Source: Pseudomonas schmalbachii (lineage in GTDB: Bacteria > Pseudomonadota > Gammaproteobacteria > Pseudomonadales > Pseudomonadaceae). From it: DNA of 64,000 nucleotides. A model generated the notes under the pieces. The model made no database searches, was not told the origin of the DNA, and was given only the letters and a program-made list of their open reading frames with translations. A program made the translations under genes and the position numbers. The stretch covers positions 124,001 to 188,000 of the forward strand of contig NZ_JAELYA010000002.1 in NCBI RefSeq assembly GCF_017589465.1. Direction: 5' to 3'. Below, in pieces: positions 17,404 to 26,620 of the stretch (position 1 is its first letter; each line of letters begins with the position of its first letter).

Positions 17404-18165
17404 ATGACCTGCATCGCCTACCATCGACAGGACGTCTGCGCCGTGCTGACGCTGAACCGTCCCGAAGCCCTGAATGCCATCAGCGATGACCTGCTGGACG
17501 AACTGGAAGCGCACCTCGAACGCATCGCCGCCGACGACTCCCGCGCACTGGTCATCACCGGCGCAGGCCGCGCCTTCTGCGCCGGCTCCGACCTGAAGAG
17601 CGGCAGCGGCGACGCCGGCGCACGCATCCGCCGCATGCACCGACTCGCTCAGCGACTGCGACAGTTCCCGAAGATCAGCGTCGCCGCCATCAACGGCTTC
17701 GCCCTCGGCGGCGGACTGGAAATCGCCCTTGGCTGCACCTTCCGCGTGTGTGCCGCCGAAGCGAAGCTGGGCCTGCCGGAAATCAAGCTCGGCGTGCTGC
17801 CGGTCTACGGCGGCACACAACTGCTGCCGCGCCTGATCGGCGAACAGCCGGCGCTGCGCATGATGCTCAGCGGCGAACCGGTGGACAGCCGACGGGCGCT
17901 CGAACTCGGTCTGGTGGACGAAGTGGTCGACAGCGTCGACGAGGTACTGGACGCCGCCTGCCGACTGGCCGCCGCCCACAGCCGCTACGGCCTGAAAGCC
18001 CAGCAGGCGATCCGCCGCGCCGTGCAGGAAGGCCTGCAACTGCCGCTGGACGCCGCGCTGGAGCTGGAAGCCGGCATCGGCCAGGAAATCACCCGCACCC
18101 ACGACGCCCAGGAAGGCATCCGCGCCTTCGTCGAGAAGCGCAAGCCGGTGTTCCGCGATTGCTGA
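17404..18165 (+). CDS. Enoyl-CoA hydratase/isomerase family protein
   Basis: 253-residue crotonase. Oxyanion-hole segments CAGSDLKSG and ALGGGLEIALGCTFRV are present, and both hydratase glutamates can be placed (GGGLE and LGLPEIKLGVLPVYGGTQLL), so a true hydratase activity is plausible. Its ribosome site lies inside the end of the oxidoreductase gene. Compare the second crotonase at 52712-53479, which lacks the second glutamate. Confidence 0.9.
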   Translation: MTCIAYHRQDVCAVLTLNRPEALNAISDDLLDELEAHLERIAADDSRALVITGAGRAFCAGSDLKSGSGDAGARIRRMHRLAQRLRQFPKISVAAINGFALGGGLEIALGCTFRVCAAEAKLGLPEIKLGVLPVYGGTQLLPRLIGEQPALRMMLSGEPVDSRRALELGLVDEVVDSVDEVLDAACRLAAAHSRYGLKAQQAIRRAVQEGLQLPLDAALELEAGIGQEITRTHDAQEGIRAFVEKRKPVFRDC

Positions 18166-18275
18166 TAGCCACCCCGGCGCTTCCGGATACCTCTCAGGGA
18201 GCTTTCCGAGTCGTCCTGTTTTGTAGCTCAATGCATCCTTTGAAAATGGCCCGCCCATCATAAGGAGCCTTGAAC

Positions 18276-19169
18276 ATGGCGAGTCCCGAACTGAAATCGC
18301 AGGTTGCTTCCATTCCGCTCAAGCTGATCGCTGGTGGGCTGATCGCCCTGCTGCTGTTGATCGCCGTTGGCGGATCGTTCTACACCATCGACGAGAAGGA
18401 GCGCGGGGTGGTCCTGCGCAACGGCAAGCTGGTGGGTGTCGCCGAACCGGGGCTGGGCTGGAAGATGCCGTTCATCGAAGTGGTGAAGACCATTTCGGTG
18501 CAGAACCACACGACCCGCTACGAACAGCTGCAGGCCTACAGTCGCGACCAGCAGGTCGCTACGCTGGTGGTCTCGGTTTCGTGGCATGTCGCGCCAACCG
18601 ACGTGGCCAAGGTCTACACCGGCTATGGCGATACCAACGTGCTGGTCGACCGTCTGGTCAGCCGCCAGGTGCCGACCCAGGTGGAAAACGTCTTTGGCCG
18701 CTATACCGCGATCCAGGCGGTGCAGAACCGCGGCCAGTTCGTCGCCGATGTCGCCGTCGCGGTGAAGGGAGCGATTGGCGGGCCGGTGGTGATCGACGGC
18801 GTGCAGGTGGAAAACATCGACTTCAGCGAAAGCTACGAGCGCTCCATCGAGGAACGGATGAAGGCCGAAGTGGCGATCCAGACACGCCAGCAGAACCTCG
18901 CCACCGAGCAGGTGCAGGCGCAGATCCAGGTAACCCAGGCGCAGGCCGAGGCGGACTCCAAGCTGGCCCAGGCCAAGGCTGACGCCGAAGCGACCCGCCT
19001 GCGCGGCGAGGCCGAAGCCTATGCGATCCGCGCCAAGGCCGAGGCGCTGGCATCCAACCAGAACCTGATCGAGCTGACCAAGGCCGAGCGCTGGGACGGC
19101 AAGCTGCCGGAAACCATGCTGCCGGGAACGGCGCTGCCCTTCATCGACGCCACCCGCAACAGGCAGTAG
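18276..19169 (+). CDS. SPFH/prohibitin-family membrane protein
   Basis: 297 residues: a single N-terminal membrane anchor (about 15-38, LKLIAGGLIALLLLIAVGGSF), an SPFH domain (YTIDEKERGVVLRNGKLVGVAEPGLGWKMPF to about residue 190), then a charged alanine/glutamine/glutamate-rich coiled coil (about 190-270), the typical prohibitin/HflK-like layout. It may organise membrane microdomains or modulate a protease. No NfeD or HflK/C partner is adjacent. AAGGAG 8 nt before ATG 18276. Confidence 0.88.
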   Translation: MASPELKSQVASIPLKLIAGGLIALLLLIAVGGSFYTIDEKERGVVLRNGKLVGVAEPGLGWKMPFIEVVKTISVQNHTTRYEQLQAYSRDQQVATLVVSVSWHVAPTDVAKVYTGYGDTNVLVDRLVSRQVPTQVENVFGRYTAIQAVQNRGQFVADVAVAVKGAIGGPVVIDGVQVENIDFSESYERSIEERMKAEVAIQTRQQNLATEQVQAQIQVTQAQAEADSKLAQAKADAEATRLRGEAEAYAIRAKAEALASNQNLIELTKAERWDGKLPETMLPGTALPFIDATRNRQ

Positions 19170-19218
19170 GCCGGCCAGCACGATGATCGCCAGCAAGAAC
19201 TAGGCGTCCCCCTGACTC

Positions 19219-20610
19219 CTACAACAGCGTCCGTGCCATCGCCCGCTCCAGCACCTCGAACACCCGCGGCGGGCACTGGGCGACGTTGAAGCGCAGGAAG
19301 CCGCCGCACGACTGGCTGAGGCTGAACACATTGCCCGGCGCCAGCACCACACCCTCGGCCAGCGCCGCGCGGGAGACTTCGGCGGCGTCCAGCCCGTCCG
19401 GCAGCGTCGCCCAGACGAAGATCCCGCCGCGCGGCTCCAGCCATGGCTGGATGCCGAGCCGGCGCAGTTGCACCAGCGTCTCGCCCATGGCATCCGCCAG
19501 GCGTCCACGCATCCCCTCCACATGCCGCCGGTAGCTGCCCTTGCGCAGCAGTTCGTGGAGCAGTTCGGCGCTGAACGGGCTGTTGCCGAAGCTGGTCGCC
19601 AGCTTCAGGTCGACCAGTTGCTCGCACCAGTCCGGGCGCGCGGCGATGTAGCCGCAGCGCACCGAGGCGGACAGGGTCTTGGAGAAACTGCCGACCTGGA
19701 TCACCCGCTCCAGGCCGTCGAAGGCGGACAGCCTGGGCGCGTTCTCGCGCTCGAAGTCGGCGAAGATGTCGTCCTCGACGATCAGCAGGTCATGGGCCTC
19801 GGCCAGCTTGAGCAGGCGGTGCGCAACCAGCGGCGAGAGCACCGCGCCGGTCGGGTTGTGGAACGCCGAGTTGGTGATGTACAGGCGCGGCCGCTGCTGT
19901 TCGAGGATGCCGGCCAGCGCCTCGATATCCGGCCCGCTCGGCGTGTACGGCACGCCCAGCACCTGCACCCGGTGCGCGCGCAGCAGCGCCTGGAAGTTGA
20001 AGTAACCTGGGTCGTCGACCAGCACCTTGTCCCCCGGCTCCAGCAGGAAGCGGCAGATCAGGTCGATAGCCTGGGTGCCGCTGTCGGTGAGGACGATCTG
20101 CTGGGCGCCGACCGCCACCCCGTGCTCGGCCAGGCGCCGCGCCAGTTGCTCGCGCAGCGCCGGATGACCGTAGGGGCGGCCGTACTCCAGCAGGCTCGAA
20201 TGCGGCTCGCGGGCGATCTGCCGCAGCGCGCGGCGAATTTCCGTATCCGGCAGCCAGGATTGCGGCAGCCAGCCGCAACCGGGCTTGAGGGTGTCCTCGG
20301 CGGCCTCCAGCGACTGCCGGGATATCCACAGCGGATCGATGCTGCGGTCCAGCGCCGGACCGACATCGGACAGCGACAACGGCGGCGGATGGCCACAGAC
20401 GTAGAAGCCGGAACCGCGCCGCGCCTCGATCACGCCGTCAGCGGTGAGCCGGTCGTAGGCCTCGACCACGGTGGTCTTCGACAGATGCAACTGCTCCGCC
20501 AACTGACGGATCGACGGCAGGCGTTCGCCGGGCACCAGCGAGCGCGCCGCAAGACGCTCATGGATCGTACGCATCACTGAATCCACGCGACTTTCCACTG
20601 GCCTAACCAT
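19219..20610 (-). CDS. MocR-family regulator (GntR-HTH plus aminotransferase fold)
   Basis: 463 residues: N-terminal winged HTH of GntR type (about 1-75, LPSIRQLAEQLHLSKTTVVEAYDRL), linker, then a class-I aminotransferase domain (about 110-460) with the PLP lysine in GSFSKTLSASVRCGYI and VDDPGYFNF/NSAFHNPTGA as cofactor-binding parts. MocR proteins use PLP as a signal ligand and usually regulate a divergent gene, here the EamA permease at 20736. ATG 20610 follows GAGGTGG; the frame runs 41 codons further upstream into the intergenic region without a site. Confidence 0.9.
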   Translation of the reverse strand: MVRPVESRVDSVMRTIHERLAARSLVPGERLPSIRQLAEQLHLSKTTVVEAYDRLTADGVIEARRGSGFYVCGHPPPLSLSDVGPALDRSIDPLWISRQSLEAAEDTLKPGCGWLPQSWLPDTEIRRALRQIAREPHSSLLEYGRPYGHPALREQLARRLAEHGVAVGAQQIVLTDSGTQAIDLICRFLLEPGDKVLVDDPGYFNFQALLRAHRVQVLGVPYTPSGPDIEALAGILEQQRPRLYITNSAFHNPTGAVLSPLVAHRLLKLAEAHDLLIVEDDIFADFERENAPRLSAFDGLERVIQVGSFSKTLSASVRCGYIAARPDWCEQLVDLKLATSFGNSPFSAELLHELLRKGSYRRHVEGMRGRLADAMGETLVQLRRLGIQPWLEPRGGIFVWATLPDGLDAAEVSRAALAEGVVLAPGNVFSLSQSCGGFLRFNVAQCPPRVFEVLERAMARTLL

Positions 20611-20625
20611 GCTGACCACCTCGAC

Positions 20626-20679
20626 TGTACCGATGAAATACCAGGACAGTTTGTGCAAATTGTACCTTTCTGTCACTGG
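20626..20679. promoter_or_regulatory. Putative MocR operator region
   Basis: In the 125-bp divergent gap, TGTACC occurs at 20626-20631 and again at 20661-20666, 35 bp apart in the same orientation, with ATACCA at 20638-20643 between them. Long-spaced direct repeats are the usual binding mode of MocR proteins such as GabR. CCAGGACAG (20641) and CTGTCACTGG (20670) also form an imperfect inverted repeat. No binding evidence. Confidence 0.35.
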
Positions 20680-20735
20680 CGATCCGACGTGCCGCAGCCC
20701 ACTCTCGACAGCATCGGAACCCATCGGTGGCATAC

Positions 20736-21599
20736 ATGAACGGCAATCTCGGCGGCTGGCTCAGCGGCTTTCTCGGCGTCCTCATCTTCAGCGGCTCGCT
20801 GCCGGCAACGCGGGTCGCGGTGGGCACCTTCGACCCCACCTTCCTCACCCTCGCCCGCGCCAGCATCGCCGGACTGGTCGCCGCCGCAATCCTGCTCCTG
20901 CTGCGCCAGCAGCGCCCACACCGGCGCGACCTGCTGCCGCTGCTGGTGGTGGCCGGCGGCGTGGTGGTCGGCTTCCCGCTGCTCACCGCCCTGGCGCTGC
21001 AGCATGTCAGCTCGGCCCACGCCATCGTCTTCGTCGGCCTGCTGCCGCTGTGCACCGCGCTGTTCGGCGTGCTGCGCGCCGGCGAGCGGCCGCGCCCGGC
21101 GTTCTGGCTGTTCTCCCTGCTCGGCAGCGGTGCGGTGGCTGGTTATGCGCTGGCACAGGGCGGACAGGCCTCGCTGCTCGGCGACCTGCTGATGCTCGCC
21201 GCCATCCTCGCCTGCGGTCTCGGCTACGCCGAAGGCGCGCGCCTGGCCCGGCATCTCGGCAGCTGGCAGGTGATCTGCTGGGTACTGGTGCTCTCGCTGC
21301 CGCTGATGCTGCCACTCACCTTCTGGACGCTGCCCGGCAACCTGCTGCAGGCCGACTGGCCGGCGCTGGCGAGCCTCGCCTACGTCTCGCTGTTCAGCAT
21401 GCTGATCGGCTTTTTCTTCTGGTATCACGGCCTGGCGAAAGGTGGCATCGCGGCGGTCGGCCAATTGCAACTGCTGCAACCATTCTTCGGCCTGGCGCTG
21501 GCGGCACTGCTGCTACATGAAAGCGTCAGCCCGCTGATGGCCGGCGTCACTCTGGCGGTGATCTGTTGCGTGATGGGCGCGCGACGCTTCGCCCGTTGA
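20736..21599 (+). CDS. EamA/DMT-family permease
   Basis: 287-residue permease with about ten membrane helices in two EamA repeats (FSGSLPATRVAVGTFDPTFLTLARASIAGL in the first). It is divergent from the MocR regulator and is its likely target, a combination often seen for amino-acid or vitamin B6-related exporters. ATG 20736 has only a weak GGTGG upstream; GTG 20727 is an alternative. Substrate unknown. Confidence 0.87.
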   Translation: MNGNLGGWLSGFLGVLIFSGSLPATRVAVGTFDPTFLTLARASIAGLVAAAILLLLRQQRPHRRDLLPLLVVAGGVVVGFPLLTALALQHVSSAHAIVFVGLLPLCTALFGVLRAGERPRPAFWLFSLLGSGAVAGYALAQGGQASLLGDLLMLAAILACGLGYAEGARLARHLGSWQVICWVLVLSLPLMLPLTFWTLPGNLLQADWPALASLAYVSLFSMLIGFFFWYHGLAKGGIAAVGQLQLLQPFFGLALAALLLHESVSPLMAGVTLAVICCVMGARRFAR

Positions 21600-21608
21600 G
21601 AACCGCGC

Positions 21609-21751
21609 GGAGCCTGTTCAAGGTCTAGCCGAGCGCGGCTCAGGCAAGGAAAAAGCAGGCGAGAAAGCGGAGTTTACAACTGTAAATGAGCATTTCGAGC
21701 CTGCTTTTAACGCAGCATGAGCAAGCGCAGGCAGACATTGAACAGGCTCTC
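21609..21751. repeat. Nested palindromic element, copy 1
   Basis: Intergenic element between the EamA permease and the SNF2 helicase. Outer arms: GAGCCTGTTCAA-GTCT at the left and its complement at the right. Inner arms: AAAAGCAGGC and GCCTGCTTTT. Core: GCGGAGTTTAC (21667-21677), 4 nt, then GTAAATGAGCA. The same core occurs at 33283, 42310 and 52629 with different but self-complementary arms. The rest of the 236-bp gap is the leader of the helicase gene. Confidence 0.85.
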
Positions 21752-21835
21752 AGTCGGATTTCATTCCTTCCGTTCCCAGCCTTGGTAATATCGGGCGTTT
21801 ATGCAGAGCGGCCTGGTCCGCGGAAGGAAAGTCGG

Positions 21836-24211
21836 ATGAAGCCCCACTCCGAACCGTCATCGTCGCCACCCGCGCTCGAGGTAATCGCGCCGCGTGCGCG
21901 CCTGACCCTCGGCAGCCACGTGCACAGCGGCTTCGACCTGCGCAGCGGGCGCATGCAGAACATCGCCCGGCACCGCGCCGCCCTCGCCTTCCTCTACGGT
22001 GAAACCCCGGTTTCCGGCGCCATCGGCGCGCGCTCCGGCAAAGAGCTGCGGGTGTTCCAGGACGACCGCATCGTCCGCGTCAGCCGCCAACTGGAGCAGG
22101 AGAACGCGCTGCGCCTGGAGCTGCGCCGACTCGGCTTCAAGCCGGCGATGCGTCGCAGCGACGCGCTGGAAGACAGCGCCGGCGAAATGTACGAACTGCC
22201 CGACGATGCCGCCTGGCAGGCCTTCATGCGCGACGGCCTGCCGAGCCTGCGCGAGCAGGACTGGGAAGTGGATATCCGCCCGGAATTCGTCTTCGACCTG
22301 ACCGAAGTCGAAGAGTGGTACGCGGAGATCGAGGAAGCGCCGGACCGCCAGTGGTTCGACCTGGAACTGGGCATCGAGGTCGACGGCCAGCGCATCAGCC
22401 TGCTGCCGGCGCTGATCGAACTGATCCGCCGTACGCCCGCCCTGCTCGATCCCATCGCCCTCGCCCGCCACGCCGACGACGAGCAACTGGTGCTACGCCT
22501 GGACGCCGGGCGCAATCCGGTGCAGCCCTGGCAGACGGCATCCGAGCGGCCGATCCGCATCGCCGTGCCGTTCGCCCGCCTCAAGCCGCTGATCGGCACG
22601 CTGTCCGAGTTCTACCTGACCGAACAGGCGCCCGTACGCCGGCTGCGCATGGGCACGGCCGACGCCGCGCGGCTCGGCGATCTGGAAGAACTGCCGCTGA
22701 ACTGGCAGGGCGGCGAGCAACTCCGGCATATCGCCCAGCGCCTGCGCGACTACCGCAGCCAGCCGGCGCCGCTGCCGGAAGGCCTGCGCGCCGAGCTGCG
22801 CCCCTACCAGCACGAAGGCCTGAGCTGGATGCAGGCGCTGCGCGAAGTGGACGCCAACGGCATCCTCGCCGACGACATGGGCCTGGGCAAAACCTTGCAG
22901 TCGCTGGCTCACGTGCTGCTGGAAAAGCAGGCCGGCCGCCTGACCGCGCCGGCTCTGGTGGTGATGCCGACCAGCCTGATCCCCAACTGGCTGGACGAGG
23001 CCGAGCGCTTCACCCCCGACCTGCGCGTGCTGTCCCTGCATGGTGCCGGCCGCCGCCGCGACTTCGCCAAGATCGAGGAGCACGACCTGATCCTCACCAC
23101 CTACGCGCTGCTGCCGCGGGACGCGGAAAAGCTCGGCCAGCACCAGTACCACCTGCTGATCCTCGACGAAGCGCAGAACATCAAGAACGCCGACACCAAG
23201 GCCGCCCAGGCCGCACGCCAGCTCAACGCGCGGCACCGCCTGTGCCTGACCGGCACGCCGCTGGAAAACCACCTCGGCGAGCTGTGGTCGCTGTTCCATT
23301 TCCTCCTGCCCGGCTGGCTCGGCGACGCCCGCCGTTTCGCCCAGGACTACCGCACGCCCATCGAGCGCCACGGCGACCAGGCGCGCCTCGCCCACCTGGC
23401 GGCGCGCATCCGCCCGTTCCTGCTGCGCCGCACCAAGGAACAGGTGGCCTCGGAACTGCCGCCGAAGAGCGAATTCATCCAGCACATCGAGCTCAGCGAG
23501 GCGCAGCGCGACCTCTACGAAACCGTGCGCCTGGCGCTGGACCAGAAAGTCCGCGAAGAGATCGCCCGGCGCGGCCTGGCGCGCAGCCGCATCATCATCC
23601 TCGAAGCGCTGCTCAAGCTGCGCCAGGTCTGCTGCGACATCCGCCTGGTGCAGAAGGAAGCCGGCAGCGGCAAGGCGTCGAAGAGCGTCACCTCAGGCAA
23701 GCTCGCCTACCTGATGGACATGCTCGAAGAGCTGCTCTCGGAAGGCCGCCGCGTGCTGGTGTTCTCGCAGTTCACCTCGATGCTCGCGCTGATCGGCGAT
23801 GCCCTGCGCCAGCGCGGCATCGACTATGCGCTGCTGCAGGGCGACAGCCGCGACCGCCGCAAGCCGGTGAAGGATTTCCAGGAAGGCCGCGTGCCGCTGT
23901 TCCTGATCAGCCTGAAGGCCGGCGGCGTCGGCCTCAACCTGACCGCGGCGGACACGGTGATCCACTACGACCCGTGGTGGAACCCCGCCGCCGAGAACCA
24001 GGCCAGCGACCGCGCCTACCGCATCGGCCAGGACAAGCCGGTGTTCGTCTACAAGCTGATCGCCCGTGGCACCGTGGAGGAACGCATCCAGCTGCTGCAG
24101 CGGGAGAAGGCCGCGCTGGCCGCCGGCATCCTCGAAGGCGCCGGCACCGACTGGCAACTGGACGATGCCGACATCGACGCGCTGTTCGCGCCGCTGCCGA
24201 AGGCGCTCTAG
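21836..24211 (+). CDS. SNF2-family DEAD/DEAH-like helicase
   Basis: 791-residue superfamily-2 ATPase. A non-conserved N-terminal region (about 1-310) precedes the SNF2 core. Visible motifs: [14 protein letters not shown] (Walker A), [10 protein letters not shown] (motif II), [16 protein letters not shown] (motif III), [11 protein letters not shown] and [49 protein letters not shown] (motif VI). Such proteins remodel nucleoprotein or RNA polymerase complexes; the specific role is unknown. ATG 21836 follows GGAAGGAA; the frame is open upstream but that portion lies inside the palindromic element. Converges with rsmJ with a 4-bp overlap of ends. Confidence 0.92.
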   Translation: MKPHSEPSSSPPALEVIAPRARLTLGSHVHSGFDLRSGRMQNIARHRAALAFLYGETPVSGAIGARSGKELRVFQDDRIVRVSRQLEQENALRLELRRLGFKPAMRRSDALEDSAGEMYELPDDAAWQAFMRDGLPSLREQDWEVDIRPEFVFDLTEVEEWYAEIEEAPDRQWFDLELGIEVDGQRISLLPALIELIRRTPALLDPIALARHADDEQLVLRLDAGRNPVQPWQTASERPIRIAVPFARLKPLIGTLSEFYLTEQAPVRRLRMGTADAARLGDLEELPLNWQGGEQLRHIAQRLRDYRSQPAPLPEGLRAELRPYQHEGLSWMQALREVDANGILADDMGLGKTLQSLAHVLLEKQAGRLTAPALVVMPTSLIPNWLDEAERFTPDLRVLSLHGAGRRRDFAKIEEHDLILTTYALLPRDAEKLGQHQYHLLILDEAQNIKNADTKAAQAARQLNARHRLCLTGTPLENHLGELWSLFHFLLPGWLGDARRFAQDYRTPIERHGDQARLAHLAARIRPFLLRRTKEQVASELPPKSEFIQHIELSEAQRDLYETVRLALDQKVREEIARRGLARSRIIILEALLKLRQVCCDIRLVQKEAGSGKASKSVTSGKLAYLMDMLEELLSEGRRVLVFSQFTSMLALIGDALRQRGIDYALLQGDSRDRRKPVKDFQEGRVPLFLISLKAGGVGLNLTAADTVIHYDPWWNPAAENQASDRAYRIGQDKPVFVYKLIARGTVEERIQLLQREKAALAAGILEGAGTDWQLDDADIDALFAPLPKAL

Positions 24212-24996
24212 GCCGGCTTCAGGCTCTTCAGCGGATAGATATCGTAACGGCTGGACTTGCCTTCCAGGCTGTAGCTCGGCTTCGCTCCCTCGATGATCGG
24301 CGCCTTGCGCGGGCGCTTCACCACCACCCGGTGCGTGGCCAGCGCCAGCGCCGCCTGCAGCAACGCAGGGGCGTCGAGGTCATCGCCGACCAGCGGGCGG
24401 AACAGGCGCATTTCCTTCTTCACCAGCGCGCTCTTGTCGCGGTGCGGGAACATCGGGTCGAGGTAGACCACCTGCGGCGCCTCGCCTTCCCAGGCGCGCA
24501 TCAGCTCGATGGCATTGCCCTGCAGCAGACGCATGCGGGCGGCGATTGGCGCTACCTCGAAATCCCGCCCGGCCCGCGCCAGGCCGTCTTCCAGCAAGGC
24601 ACCGATCAGCGGTTGGCGCTCGATCAGGCGCATCTCGCAACCCAGAGTGGCGAGGACGAAGGCATCGCGGCCGAGGCCGGCCGTGGCATCCAGGACGAAG
24701 GGACGAACGCCCGGCTGGATGCCCACCGCCTTGGCAATCATCTGCCCGCTGCCGCCGCCGAACTGCCGGCGGTGCGCGGCGGCGCCTTCGAGGAAGTCCA
24801 CGCGCACCGGCCCCGGCGAATCCGGACCGAGCTGCAGCAGCTGCAGTCCATCGTCCCCCACCTGCAGGGCGAAATCCGCCGACGCGTCGTCCGCCAGCGG
24901 CAGGCCGAGGCGCTGCGCCCACTGCTGCGCGGCCGGCTGGAAATCGGCGCTCAGGGCCTGGACGACGATACGCGGTGGATTCGGGGTTTCGCTCAT
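24208..24996 (-). CDS. rsmJ: 16S rRNA (guanine-1516-N2)-methyltransferase
   Basis: 262-residue SAM-dependent methyltransferase. [15 protein letters not shown] followed by [20 protein letters not shown] is the diagnostic RsmJ (YhiQ) block; the catalytic motif appears as [22 protein letters not shown], and [11 protein letters not shown] is near the C-terminus. Acts on the 30S subunit. Its last bases overlap the stop of the convergent helicase gene. Confidence 0.93.
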   Translation of the reverse strand: MSETPNPPRIVVQALSADFQPAAQQWAQRLGLPLADDASADFALQVGDDGLQLLQLGPDSPGPVRVDFLEGAAAHRRQFGGGSGQMIAKAVGIQPGVRPFVLDATAGLGRDAFVLATLGCEMRLIERQPLIGALLEDGLARAGRDFEVAPIAARMRLLQGNAIELMRAWEGEAPQVVYLDPMFPHRDKSALVKKEMRLFRPLVGDDLDAPALLQAALALATHRVVVKRPRKAPIIEGAKPSYSLEGKSSRYDIYPLKSLKPA

Positions 24997-25040
24997 GGGC
25001 GCGAGTCCTTGGGAAAAGCGGCGATTCTAGCGCAGCCGGC

Positions 25041-25748
25041 TCAGCGGCAAATCTGCCAACCGCCCATATCGACATGGAAATGATCGCGATGGGCGGCGTT
25101 GTATTCCGGGCCGAGCACGATATCGAAGCTGCGGCAGGCGCCTCGATGGACTTCGCGCAGGAAGCGCGCGGCATCGCCTTCCCCGCTCCAGTCGCGGGTT
25201 ATGACGATGCGCCGGCCATCGCGCAGGCGGAAGGCGGCGATATCCAGGGCGTTGGCGGTGGCATGCTGGCTGCGCCGGCCATTCTCGCGGCCGTACATGT
25301 TGCGGCAGGCGAAACTGCCCAGATGCTCCACGCTGGCCACCGGCTGGCCATACACGGCTTTCGCCGCCGGTTGCAGGGCATGCCGTTCGAACAGGGCGAA
25401 GCTGACCGCCATCGGACAGGTGGCGAGGAAGCTGCTGCTCAACCCGACCGCCGCACCCTGCACCCGCACCACGCCGCGCAACGGGCAGCCCGGCGCCGGC
25501 TCGCTGTCGGCCATCGGCTGCACGCGCAATCCCGAAGTCGCCAGCGCCTGCCGGCACAACCCGGCGTCGCGCCCGAGGCGCCAGAGCTTGAAGCGGGTCA
25601 GCAGGTTCGGCGCGTCGCGCACATCCAGCGGCGCCCAGGGATTCCAGCGTGGCGGGACATCCAGCCAGCCCTGGTAGATCGCCAGCGGTACTCCAAGCAG
25701 AGCCGCCACGAGTGCCCAGCCAAAGAGACGGCGCAGCGGGCTAGCCAC
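25041..25748 (-). CDS. Extensin-like family protein
   Basis: About 235 residues, with an N-terminal membrane anchor or signal (LRRLFGWALVAALLGVPLAIYQG) and a C-terminal extensin-like domain (HATANALDIAAFRL, then HRDHFHVDMGGWQICR), a fold related to zinc D,D-peptidases of the M15/LAS group. The histidine and aspartate positions are kept. Likely periplasmic, possibly acting on cell wall. GTG 25748 is assumed as start; it overlaps the preceding lyase gene by 8 bp and lacks a clear ribosome site, so the start is uncertain. Confidence 0.75.
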   Translation of the reverse strand: MASPLRRLFGWALVAALLGVPLAIYQGWLDVPPRWNPWAPLDVRDAPNLLTRFKLWRLGRDAGLCRQALATSGLRVQPMADSEPAPGCPLRGVVRVQGAAVGLSSSFLATCPMAVSFALFERHALQPAAKAVYGQPVASVEHLGSFACRNMYGRENGRRSQHATANALDIAAFRLRDGRRIVITRDWSGEGDAARFLREVHRGACRSFDIVLGPEYNAAHRDHFHVDMGGWQICR

Positions 25749-26571
25749 GGAACAGCTGATTGAGCGCAGCGAACGGCATCGCCTGCTGGGTCTCCTCCAG
25801 GCTGCCGCGCTGGGCGAGAGCCTCGGCGGCCTGGAAGAACGCGCCATAAGCCACTCGGGCGAAGCACGAACCCAGGCTGACGCGCCTGACGCCCAGCTCG
25901 GCCAGCTCATCCAGCGACAGCCGCAGGGCCGGCGAGCCGATCAATACGTTGACCGGTCGTGGCTGCACCGCCTCGACCACTTCGGCGATTTCCTCGCGGG
26001 TGGTCAGACCCGGCGCATAGAGCACATCGGCGCCGGCCTCGGCGAACGCCACCAGGCGCTTGATGGTGTCGTCCAGATCCTTGCGGCCATGGAGGAAATT
26101 CTCCGCCCTTGCCGCCAGGGTGAAGGGGAATGGCAGCGCGCGCGCCGCCTGCACCGCCGCGCGAACCCGTTCGACGGCTTGATCCAGCGGATAGATCGGC
26201 TGGTCCACGCGGCCGCTGGCATCCTCGATGGAGCCGCCGACCAGACCGATGGACGCCGCCATGCGGATGGTTTCGGCGCAGCATTCGGGCTCGTCGCCGT
26301 AGCCATTCTCCAGGTCCGCCGCCACCGGCAGCGGCGTCGCCTCGATGATCGCCCGCGCATTGACCAGCGCTTCGTCGCGGCTCACCGCCGCTTCCGCGTC
26401 GGGTCGACCAAGAGAAAACGCCAGTCCCGCGCTGGTGGTCGCCAGGGCCTCGAAACCAAGGCTCGCCAGCATCTTCGCCGAGCCGGCATCCCAGGGATTA
26501 GGGAGCACCAGCAAGCCGTCGCGCTGGTGCAAGGCCTGGAATGCCAGGCCGCGTTGTTCCTGAGAGGTCAT
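25741..26571 (-). CDS. Isocitrate lyase/PEP mutase superfamily enzyme
   Basis: 276 residues of the ICL/PEPM TIM-barrel family: LVLPNPWDAGSAKMLASLGFEALATTSAG, then VAADLENGYGD, GGSIEDASG and TLAARAENFLHG. The catalytic cysteine loop of true isocitrate lyases (KKCGH) is replaced by ENGYGD, as in oxaloacetate hydrolase and carboxyphosphonoenolpyruvate-type members; the substrate is not known. ATG 26571 follows GGAG at a 7-nt distance; GTG 26583 is less likely. Confidence 0.85.
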   Translation of the reverse strand: MTSQEQRGLAFQALHQRDGLLVLPNPWDAGSAKMLASLGFEALATTSAGLAFSLGRPDAEAAVSRDEALVNARAIIEATPLPVAADLENGYGDEPECCAETIRMAASIGLVGGSIEDASGRVDQPIYPLDQAVERVRAAVQAARALPFPFTLAARAENFLHGRKDLDDTIKRLVAFAEAGADVLYAPGLTTREEIAEVVEAVQPRPVNVLIGSPALRLSLDELAELGVRRVSLGSCFARVAYGAFFQAAEALAQRGSLEETQQAMPFAALNQLFRG

Positions 26572-26620
26572 GGGCTGCTCCACGTGAGAGAGGAAAGCAG
26601 CAGGTTAACCGCATGGGCGG

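Noticed and set aside
16195..18261. 688-codon minus-strand frame opposite the oxidoreductase and crotonase
   Set aside because: Antisense to two recognised enzymes, low-complexity composition, no recognisable domain.
22315..25083. 922-codon open frame overlapping the SNF2 helicase and rsmJ
   Set aside because: Same-strand out-of-frame shadow rich in proline, arginine and alanine; it overlaps two well-supported genes and has no motif.
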